Origin: Amoebophrya sp. A120
Lineage: Eukaryota > Sar > Dinophyceae > Syndiniales > Amoebophryaceae
Assembly (NCBI GenBank): GCA_905178155.1
Contig: CAJINV010000005.1
Coordinates: 4,940,256-5,004,255 of the forward strand
Direction of reading: 5' to 3'
Length of the DNA: 64,000 nt
The notes below the pieces were generated by a model that saw only the letters and a list, made by a program, of their open reading frames with translations, was not told the DNA's origin and made no database searches. Position 1 is the stretch's first letter. Each line of letters starts with the position of its first letter. Position numbers and translations under genes: made by a program. Shown here piece after piece: positions 43,301-55,300 of this stretch.

Positions 43301-46300
43301 AGCATCACAGATTTTCAATAATGCCCCTTTTTGGTATGGGGAGGGGGGATTTTTCCTCACAATACTGGTGAAAGCCTTCACGGAGCAGCTGACGAGTGTT
43401 CGGAAAGCAAGGTTATCAAATGTAAAAATGTCTGGGTCTGCTGGAACGATGCAAGGTTTGTCATGCACATTTTGCATGAGTCCTGATGTCTGTGATGCAT
43501 GCCCTAGCGTCACAGATTATGCGAGGGCTTTCTGATGCCTATAGCGCATTAGAAATGCCCTCTCGCAATGGCAAAAACTGGACCTCTTTTGCTGCTCATG
43601 CAATACAAATTTTTTTAGAATCCAAAAACAGCATCACAAGTTGCAATCTTCCAGACCCAGACATTTTTACAATCCATAAAGGTTTGAGAAGCAACTGAAA
43701 ACGTTCGAGCGGGATGGCAGTGGGGTAACTGGGTTCGATATGCAAGAAAAAAACTGTGTAAGTGTAAATCTGTGATGCAGAAAATGCAAAACAGTTACAC
43801 TTGTCATGCTGGATGTGCATCAGAGGCTATCTTCATACGTGTTTTCGCGTACTAGCTACGCATGACAGGTTTTCTCTGTCATGCAAAGCAAATCTGTGAT
43901 GCTGTTCCTGCAAAAAAGTTACACTTACACACTTTTTTTCTTGGATATTCGAAGTCTCGTCCGCTGGGGAGCTAGCTGTGCAAAACACGAACAAGAACGG
44001 GAAGGTGTTTGATAAACAAAAAAGTTCGGCGACGTTTTTCCAGTTCACGGTTTCTTTGGCTGCTTCGGATTCGGCGAGTGTTGTCCCGGCTGACTTCTTC
44101 GCGCACGAGATTGGCACCACAATTGCCTCCTGGAACTACGTTTCTGTTGGCTTTTCCAATAGCGCAGTTGCAGACAAGGAAAAAGCTTCCCCGGAAATCT
44201 TCTTCAACGACGTAAAAACCGCTTTCACGATCATGATTTGCGGAGAACTCCGGAAGATCTCGGCATATGCATTGCAAAAGCAATATCGTGCTAGTAGTAA
44301 TTGCAATACAAATCTGCTCAGCATGACAAATTTGTAATGCTGTTTTAGGAGTTAGGAAGGCGATTTGTGATGCATATCTGCAATCACAGTACAAGCATCG
44401 GATACAACTTTTGCAATGCATACGGGGAAGTACCTCCTCGACACTGAGTTTTCCGCGACGAACTGCGCGGTGAAGAACCTCTTCGGAATTACGGTGACCT
44501 ACGGGAACAAAAAGGACAAATTGCTAATCCAATTCTACACGTTGGATTCGGAAACCGAGCCGAACAGTCTGGCGAGAGACGTTCTGTCGATTATTTCCGG
44601 GTCGAAGGCGAGCCATTTGGGTTCTAGTGTCACTGGGATTGTGCTGAAAACCGCAAATGCAGATGCAACAGTAACTCCAGACACAACAGCGGAGATCTCC
44701 GCGGACAGCAAGATCGACTTAGTCCCTACCTGGTGGGAGAACAACACAGCGTTGCAAGCTGCGACTGCAATGAAACTCACCATTGATACCAACTCTCCCA
44801 GCGCGGTGACGAGATTCCAGGCCTCCGCGGCGTTTGATTTGAAGACAGGGGCAGTTACAACCGCTTTGGATTTGGACGAATTCGATTTGAAAACGTTCAT
44901 CAAATCCGCGTTGCAACTCACCTTCCAGTCCTGCTGCTCCTACTCCCTTCATTTAAACCAGATCGCAGTGAGTTTCGCGAACGAGAAGAAGGAGAAGCTC
45001 GAAGATTCCACCGCTGCGGCGGGGGAAACGCACTCCATCTCCATCTCCTTCTCCTTCGCTATCCCCATCCCTGGTGCGGGGAACAAAATTGAACCAAACA
45101 CCAAAAACCCAGCCGTGAAGGGAGACTCGATTCTGTTCTACGCCCAGAAAAGCGGCGGGCGATTGATCCCGGTTTTGAGACGCAGTTTAGAGGTGGTTTC
45201 CGCGAGGATCAAGCCTAGTTTAACGTCTCCGGATGACTTCAAGATCACGAATGTTTTAGCCACGACGGATAAAACCTCCCTTCGGCAATACGTCCAGGCG
45301 AATTTTGAATTCGGTTTGGCAGGGGAAGAGCAGTCAATGGGCTCTTGGTTCCAAGATACCGTGGCGAAGGAGCTCGTGACTGCTGCGACGGGGGTTACCA
45401 CGACGAAGGATGCCGCGCGGTTGGGTAATGCGGTCGAGGGAACATTGGCGTACGCGGTGCCGAAGAGAGGAGGGGATAATTCTGCTGCTAGTTCCTGTGA
45501 GTTCGATTTACAAACAATCACGTCTTTAACCGACATCACTGACACCGCCGGCTTCACGCTTGACCCTATCCCGACCTTCGCTGATTCCGCGAAGACGAAG
45601 CAGATGGAAGAAACTAGAAGCGCGAACAAAGACACGTGTACCGCTTCTGGAACTACTTTCCCGCTCGCAACGTGGCCAGATGCAACCACTGACTCCGCTA
45701 CGATCCTCGGCGAGGGGATTTCGAAACAAATGCCGTTAGATAAGTACGGGGTTTTGACGATTGAATTTGGGAACTGCGATAACGTTTTCACAAATAATGA
45801 AAAACTCATCGCGGATTCCGATTTCGATAACTCCGGGACCAAAGCGGAAGTCGATAATTTAGACAAAGTCGGGCAAACGGTAATTGAAGTCGACGGGAAA
45901 ATCCTGGATTACGCGAACCCGGGTATCAAATGTAAAAATGTCTGGGTCTGGAAGAATGCAACTTGTCATGCTAAATCTGAGTCATGTAAAAATCTGTGTT
46001 GCATGATTACCAAAAGTCGTCCAGTTTTGACCAAGTCGGGAGGGAGTTTCTCATGCAGGATAGGCATGAGAGAGATCGCACAGAATCTGTCATGCTAGGT
46101 CCTGCATTCCAGACCTCATGGGTCATGGAAAATCCGCATGACAAATCGCGCATTCTTCCAGACCCAGACACTTTTGCATTTGATACCGGGAGAAACAAAG
46201 CAAGTGAAAATTCCCTTTCACCCGGGCGCGAAAATTAAGCTCTACAACGAACCTGGGCGGGATCGGGATTCTGGGGTTATCACGATCAAATCGATTAAGC

Positions 46301-49300
46301 AAGAATGTTCCACCGCGACGACTTTTGGAACTACGTGTTCCGGGAAATGCGGTTCTGAGTGGCAATGCGAAAGGGTGAATACAGACACGACGTTGTTCGG
46401 GTTACCAGCGTTGTCTGTCCAGTATTTAGATCTGCACAAAGATTCTTCTACTGCTAAATACCCATCGCAAAAATACCTCGCGGACCGCGTACCGAATAGC
46501 AACTATCCAACGATCCCGGAATACGGGGATTACCAGTGGACTGGGGATGCAGACTCGGTATCTGGGAAGTACCAGTTGTTGTTAGCCCACGTTCTGCAGA
46601 AGCACACGACTTACTACAGTTCGAACGAGTTGACGAATATCGATCCGGTAGACTACAACAACGTCAACTACGGGTATTCCGGTCTTTGCTGCCCGCGTCA
46701 CACGGAGTTCTGCATGCCGGCGGGCTCCTGGCACGTGATTGTGCCGAAAAAGTGGCGGGATCCGGTCGGGAACACCGACATGCGCAAAATCGCGAAGATT
46801 TGCGACAGCATTGAGTTGTGTGTTGCGATGCAGGTGAAACACGATGGTGAGGATTTACAGGTGGAACTGTTTTTCGACCGGGACTACAGCTCAACTAGAG
46901 GGTGGCCGAACAGCTACCAAGGCGATCTAACCGGGGGGTTAGACGCGGCTAGTTTTACGCAAAACCTCAAACGGTTCCCGGGTGTATCCAAGTACATCTG
47001 GAAGCAGTCCGAAGCCTGGGACCACAACTACGGCGTGTCGCAATCCACGAAGAAAGAGCAGTCCCACAGTTGTTTCCGGAAAAAATTGACGAACAAATTC
47101 CCCTCCGCGGATACCTACCGTGCGGTAAACACGTTCAAATCCCCCAATATCGTTCTCTGGCCGGACGATGTCGCGTACGACGCGTTCGGCAGCGTTCCGA
47201 ACACTGGTAATCCGAACCGGCGGGGGAATAAGGTTTCTGTCCCCTCTAAAAAGCAGTCGGATGCGAATGGAGATTTCTACTACGAAATTTTCTACAAGGT
47301 TCGGGCGTCGGATTCTGCAATTATCCACGGGGCGTGCGGGAAGATGGATGGCTCGACGAAGAAGCACATCACGATGCACTACCGGGACGTGGAGCCGGAA
47401 TTTATCCACTACTGCTTTGAGGAATGCGACAAGCACGACAACTGTGTCGGCGTTTCGATCATGCAGGGCCGGGAACACAAACTCCCAGGAATGAAGCACC
47501 CGAACATTAGCAGAAACATGCGAAGCCGGTGTATGATTCACTTCCACACGACCTGCCCAAGTGCGTCCGCGGAGTGGACGGACGCGTGCAGTAAAACAAC
47601 AGATGACTTCGGGATTTCCTCCGCGCCGTATTTGCTCCCTTCGTCCGCCACCAACGCGATCGACGAAACCTTCAGCATGAACGGCGGCGGCTGCTTCGTC
47701 CGGAAACAGAAGGTTGATTGGAAGAAACAGCAGTTCTGGCAGGGGAACTTGCTCACCGGCGAACTGTGCGCCACTGGTAGCTGGATCGAAATCCCTGCAA
47801 CTGTCTTCACCAACGCGGGGTTAGCAAATCACGCTGAGAAAAAATCCGCCTGCAAATCCCTCTGCTACGGGGTTTATCTTCGGAAGGACCAGGGGTGTAG
47901 CAGTATGGCGTATGAAGAGCAAAATAGTAAATGCTTTCTCCTGTTGAACAAGAAGGACACGTATCAAGCAACCGCTTTTCTCCCGGTGGATTCGGATTTG
48001 GATTCCGCGAAATTCAATTTGAAAGTCGCGGGCGGGGAATTGAAACTCCCCGAAACAAAATTAGCAGAACCATTCGAATCCTTCTCCTCCGTCATCCCAG
48101 GAACTGACCCCAACGCGATTGTCTGCCTAGCTTGCAACGGGGAAAAGACGTACACAACCATCGCTGACGTTGAGAAGGATAAGTGGACGGTCGTCGCGAA
48201 CCGGAAATTCACCGAGAACGCGCAAACACAACATGGCGAAAAAGTTCTCTGGGACAAGCGGAGTGCGAATAAGGAAACGTGTGCGAATACCGGGGGTTTG
48301 GTTTTCGCAGAGTGGTTGGATGCTAGCAAACCCGACGAAGCAACGATCACCGCGATGCATTTGGAGAAACAGTTCGACGAATGGGCGAAGATTTCCATCA
48401 CGATCGGCAACTGCGACACGGTTTATACCGGAATCCGGACGAATAGCTACACTGAGAGCCCCGACGCTATTGAAGGAGGGTACCGGGTGATGGACCGAAT
48501 CGGCTACACAACGGTGGAGTTTAACAACAAAATCGTTGGATATGCCGGCCCGGGGGAACAGAAGACAATCGAAATCATGGTCCACCCGGGGGCGAAGGTG
48601 AAGATCGTGAACGAAGCCGGGCGGATCAGGGACAGCGGTGTTATCGTTCTGTACAAGATCAAATCCGAGTGCGTGAATCTGGTTTCGGAAGAAACTAATC
48701 ACTGTCAATCGAAAAATCGGTGCACCGACGAGCAATACCGCGCCGGAACCGGCTGGGACTGCGAGCGTTTACATCTCGCGAAATCGAAGAAATCGGAGAC
48801 AGCTTACCCGTTGAACGACGGAATCAAGTACCGACTCTTCGATCGCGATCCGCTCACCGGGGGCCAGGGGTCCTACGCGAAGATCATTAACGAGAATCAC
48901 CAGGCTGGGTTTGGTTCGAAAGCTGGGTGGACGGTGATCAAAGATTCGCTGGTGGGTATGTACAAGTGGGATGAAGAGGGTATGTCCGGGTATGACGAGC
49001 TGCAGGCGAACGGCGACACCGGGCACATCCAGACCAAGTGGAATGATAACGGCGGTTTGATCACCGGGGGACAGAATTTCCCGGGCAGGTGCTGTCCCCA
49101 GCACGCGGCGTTCTGCCGAAATGTGGGTTACTGGCTGATGGAGTTCCCGACGCAAGTTCGCGACCCGAAGGGGAACGAGGATTTGGCGAAGGTTACGAAG
49201 TACTGCGATCAGATCACGACTTGCGCGGGGTTTGAGACCGACATGACAAACAGTGCGATTTTCAAAGTCCGGCTCTTCTTCGAGTACGATTACCGCACGG

Positions 49301-52300
49301 AGAACGGGTGGCCATTGGAGATTATGCATTGCAAAAACCTTGCACCATCATAGGACTGCATGACAAATTTTTGTAGAACTAGAAGGAAAAACCTGTCATG
49401 CTGAACACGTCATGAGATGCCAAGCCTGTCATGCGTCAAATCCGATGAGGTGTAACAAGGTAAACTTTTGCGATGGATAATTATGGGGAAGAACTTCAAG
49501 CAGGACATGGTCGATTTGAACTTATCAACAGATAAAGACATCCAGAAGAAGTTCCCCGGTGTGGCGAAATTTGTCTACCAGAAGCAGGGCGCCGGTGGGG
49601 AATACTTCCCGTCGAACGACGAACTCGGCCGCAATTACGACACCGCGCACGCGAAAGTTTCCCGGGCGAGTTATGCTGAGTAAAAACGTCCCCACCCCAG
49701 ACTTGTCATGCAAATCTGCATGCCAAAAAAGTTTCTCATGCGGAGCCCCATGAGAAGCATTTTCTAGTCGTGTTTTGGAGTTTGTAATGCTAGAATCAGC
49801 ATGATATGCTAGATCTGTGATGCTGCTGAACTAGCGAAACAGGGCCACATTATGAGGGCAAACTTGTCATGCGAAACAGTGAAAGCTGGTTGATTTGTCT
49901 AGCAGATTTCCCATCTTGACTCTGGTGTGGGGATGTTTTTAGTCAGGATACGAGTTACTGGGAGGGACAAGGCGGGCTGGCTCAGGGCCGGGACCCTTAT
50001 AACGATCCTACTCTCACCTCTCCTGGGTTTGGCATCGGGCAAGTGATGCCGCCGTTTCCGGAGAACAGCTTGAATCCCAATAACAAGTGGCATTGCTTCA
50101 AGAAGCGGACGCATTCCCCATTCCGCTCCGAAGATTACTACCAAACCACTTGGAAGGAGCCGAATAACGAGTTCTGGCCCGACGACGGCTGGGGTGGTTC
50201 CTACACCGGCGAGCCGGCGAAACGACCCAACGATCTCGGGCTGCACAAGTACAAGGAGATTTACACCATTCCGTCGAATCTTTGGAATCGCCACGGGCCG
50301 TATGGCGACGGCGGAACCGCTTCGAACGGGGGAATTGGGGATAAAGCTTACTACGAGGTCCGGCCGCATCCAAACCAGGAAAAAAGCGCATCCCACGGGT
50401 TTTGCACGTTGAGCGGTGATCCGATTACAACGTATAAGATGCACACAAGGACAGTCCCCCATGAATTACTCCACAAGTGTTTCGAAACCTGCGACCACTT
50501 AGCGCCGTATTGTATCGGAGTTTCAGTCAACCGCGGGCGGTACTGGTGGCACGCAGCAAGATATCCCACGAAAAAAATGTTTCACTGTGATGATTTTGCA
50601 AGAACCGCATGATAATTTTGCTACACATGACACAGAAAATTTGCCATGCGCGTTTCCCAAGGGAAAACACGCTTGAAAATCCAATGTCTTGCAGTTATAG
50701 CAAGACAAATAGTTTTGTGCTCCATTTTCTGCATCACAGAGAAGCAGTTTTTTCGTGCGATACAAGAGGGGTGGAAGGGAACAGGTACGGGAACGAGATG
50801 GATCATGAAACGCAGGTCCGGACCGGCGACATGATCCCGTTCTTCGACGTGAAATGCCACTTAATGTTCACCGATGCGTTCCCGACCACGAGTGCCGGTT
50901 TCACCGGGGATGGTATCGCTGGGTCACCAACTGAAAAATCTGTCGGCCTAGGGGGGCAGAAGACCTGGCCGGGGTTTTACGACGAAAAGTGGGTGGAAAA
51001 TGGCGGCCCGATATGCAAGAAAAAAGCTGTGTTAGTAACTTTTTTGGGTGACTAGCATTACAAATCTGTCTAGCACGACAGGGAGAACTTGTCATGCGCA
51101 AATAATACGCCAGATAATCGCTTGAATGAGCCCTACCATGCATGACTAGCATGACAGACATGACCCATTTCCTTGTCTCGCATCACAGATAAACGCTAAC
51201 ACACTTTTTTCCTCGCGATACCCGGCTTCGAACGGCTACCAATACGACTATTGGTGGGAAAAGCGGCAACCCGCGCTGGGGAAGTCCTATTCCCCGAACA
51301 CGAGGACTCTAGACATGGAAAGGTACTACCACCAGCAGTACTACGAGACGATGAAGCCCTATGGGCCGACCGTGTGCTTCGCGCGCTGCGACGCCCCCGG
51401 CGTGGGGAGCGAGTGCGCGGTGAAGTACGATCGGAAGAAGTGGTGGGATGGGACTCTCTGGTCCGAGCCGGCGAAGAGGCCGTGGCAAGCGTCCACAACC
51501 TACACCTACGAGTGGGACATGGGCGAGAAGGACACGGACTGCATGTCGCACGAGTGGGTTTCGATCCCCAACTCCATGATTCCCAGTTCCAACAACGGCA
51601 TTGCCTTCGATGATACAATCAATGATGGAAAGCCAACAATGACTCGAGATTTCTGCCAAGATCTCTGCTACGGGTCCTTCAAATACGCCGACGTCACTGG
51701 GAAGAAGCAGTCGCGCTGCCGTGCCATCGCGTTTGACGAAACAAGCAACAAATGCCGGCTGATGATGCAGAAGCAGGGGGGTTCCAACCCCTTAGCTCCC
51801 GCAAATGCGATCGCGACGCAGTTTGAACTACTCTGGCCGAAGAACTTCGGAAAAGTGGATCTCGTCACGAACGCGTTTATTTGTGACGCGGTGGCGAACC
51901 CTTCCACCTGCTACAACGCGGTAGCGGCCAGGGGTGTGATCAAGGATTCCATGCAGCTAGGTTCAAGCTCCGCGAACGTCGAAGCAGTCGCGTTTCCGCC
52001 GGCTGTGATGCAAATCGGGTCCAAATCTTCCCCCGCAACTAGTCGGTCCAACGTGCGAATTGGTGCGTCGAAATCGGTGGAAAAAAGAAACCAGGACAGC
52101 TACATTGAAGCAAGGTTTGTTCTCAACCCTGGTGGTACCGGGACTTTGGAACCCGCAATGGAGCAAGAGCTGATCGAGAAGATGAAAATTTCCGCGTATC
52201 TGACTGTCGTGAAGCAGAAGTTCCTCTTCCCGATGAACTTAGTCGACACGGAATACCATTTCGATGCAACAAACTTTCAGTCCGCGGTGGATTCCGGAAT

Positions 52301-55300
52301 TCTCTCCCTGAACCGGATCTCCGTGGTTTTAGGCGAGTCTTCCGCCACCGCTGCGTACCCGGAAAGGACTTTCGTGATTACCTATCACTTCCAAACGGCG
52401 GACTCTGGGATTGTGGGGGAGGTCCTGCGGTTTGTGAACCGGGATAGTTATTTGAAGACACTTACAGACGAGTTGAAGGAGCAGTGTAAATCAAATACCG
52501 CGCTAGCTTCGACTTTGATCCCGGTGCGGCCGCCGGGGGTCACGGTTCCGGACACGATCACGAAGCGGAAGGACAATTTGATTACCGCGAATTTGCTTTC
52601 CTTCAGTGAGCAGTCGGGAATGAAGATGTTTTTGCAAGTGACGATCGAAAATGCGGCTGATTCCAAGCAGAAGGTGGAGAGAATTCTCCGCCGGAAGTTG
52701 GTCGGCTCTAAAGACAACAACTGGATCGCGCGGTCTATCGCGACTGGGTTGAACTCCAGACTCGGGTTGGGCTTGACCAGCAACCACGTGGCGGTTCGAA
52801 TCAAGGAAATCACGCTATCCGCAGCGAAAACCGGCACAGCACTCGATGGAATATCAACTGTAAAAATGTCTGGGTCTGGAACATTCTGACACTTGTCATG
52901 CACGTTTTGCATGTGCCCTGATGTCTGTGATGCGTGCCCTAGCATCACAGATTTTTTGAGAGCTTCTTGTTGCCTATTCCGCATGACAAATGCCCTCGCC
53001 ACGTAGCAAAAATTACATTTCTTTTGGTACTCATGCAATACAGATTTTTCTGGAATCCAAATGCAGCATCACAAGTTGCATTCTTCCAGACCCAGACATT
53101 TTTACATTTGATACGGAACGACCACAGTCGACTGCATGGATGCGGAGATTTTCTTCTCCTTCTCCATCCCATCCGCCGCACCGAGTCTGCAACTCTGGTT
53201 CAGCCGAGACGGGGCAGCCAAGCAGTCCGCGGTATTGGATGCGATTGATGCGAGCGTCGCAACGCTGTCGACTTACAAGACGACGAAGAAGTCGGAAATT
53301 ACCGGTTCTGTGAAGCAAACCCGGTTTTTAGAAACCGTGGTCGACGCGGATTTATCCTTAAACTACAAGGACGTCAACGCGTTTGACAACGCTGGGGTGT
53401 TTGAGAAGTTGATTTCTGTTGCTGCGGATTATCGAATGCAAATGAGTCTGGGTCTGGAAGATTGCGAGACTTGTCATGCTGATCTGGCATGACCCTTAAC
53501 TCTGTATTGCGTAGCCACGAACAGCCTCTCGCTCCTGTCATGCAAAAACGCGGTTTCTCATGTGGAATACGCAGCACAGAAGCGCGGAAAAACTTGTCAT
53601 GCTTGGCGGCGCATTACAGTGCATTTGTTATTGACGGACTTGCATCACAAGTTTCCAGACCCAGATATATTTGCAGTGCATACGGAGGTGGCGTTCGCAA
53701 ACCGGAATTCCGGCAGCTTCAGGTTGGATTCTAGTACCTCTGCTTCTGCCGAGGTAAAGCAGATTTCCGATTTGTTGACCTCCCTCGACATGGAACTGCC
53801 GATAGCGAGCGAGTTGATAGTTGGGTTTGACGCGCGGGAGCATTCGCCTGTCACGGATGACATGCTCTGTTCGTTCGACGCCACAACACCGGTGAGTCGG
53901 AAGCGCAAGGTGGTTTTGACCCTTCCCTTCACCTGGGAAGAGCATTCCACGGTCTCCGGGCAGCAGGAGTCGTTTGTGAAAACGTTCGAGTCGTTCGTTG
54001 GATTGTTCTATGAGGAAGAAGGCGGGACTGCGACCATAATGGCAAACCACTTGAAAGCGGCGTTGAACATGCTTTTAGATGGTGAAAAGGTCATGACGGT
54101 GGCGAATTCTGTCGCGCCGGCGGCTTCGAATTCGCAAGTCACGGGCTTGACCTGGAAGGGGTACAAGAGCAGTAGTAGTTCTTCTAGTTCATCTTCCTCT
54201 TCTCTGCGGGCTCTGACCAGCTTGGAAGGGAGATTTATCAAATGCAAAAATGTCTGGGTCTGGAAGATTCTGAGATTTGTCACGCAGTTTTTCCAAGCTC
54301 CACCGAGTCTGGAATGCAGGGCCTAGCATCACAGGGTCCGCAGCCCCTTCGTGATGCCTGTTCTGCATGAGAAATGCCCTCTCAGCATGGCCAGAAGTAC
54401 GCACCTTTTGCAAGTCACGCAGCACAGATTTTTGTATGATCCGCAACATGCATCACAAGTTCGCATCCTTCCAGACCCAGACGTATTTGCAATGCATAAG
54501 ATTTGAACAACAGCAAGAACAACTCGATTTCGCCCTCGAGCACATGGATCTTTTGGACGAGAACTACGAGGAAACCGCGGCTCTCCGGGAGTTATCCTCT
54601 TCTTCTACTTCCACCGCCGCTGTTGAGCCAAATTGGTCCGCGATGGCGGCAACAACGGATCTGTCCCTCCAGTCGAAACCCCGCGCGTTCTTTCTGGAAG
54701 TGCCGGTGGACTTGACTGTGGTGCATTCTCTGACGCAATTCTACAGCAAGGAATACATTTCGATTCTCTTGAAACAAGCGACGTTCGATTTAGTCGAGGC
54801 AGAAATCGTGAATGTCGGATCTAGTAGTGAAACCGTCAGAACCACTGCTTTGTCCGCCTGGAAGCAGAAATTGGAAAAACTAACCGGAACGGTTTCCGCC
54901 GGGAGTCCTCGAACCGGGGGGCAGAACAGAGTCGATATCGATTACGAAAACGACCCGGTTTTGCTCGTCGATTGCCGGTTTGATATCACCAGGTCGACGT
55001 CCCTTTCTGATGCTGCTTCCACCGATAAGGATTTCGCAGTGAAAGAAACAGCAATGGTTTTCCTGCAACTCCAGCAAGCGGACTCGTTCGTGATTGGACA
55101 AATCTTGACGATTATGGCCGATCAAACGAAGTTGCTGGCGAAACTACAGGGGCAAACCTCTTTAGGTTCGACTGGCGCGACCATCTTCCCAGAGTTGAAA
55201 ATCCTCTCCCGGGATGGTCTCCAGCAGGTCCCCGCAGGGGATACGGTCATCCCTTCCCTCGCCGTTTCGAAACTTCGGCTCCCCGTCATCGCTGACTTGT

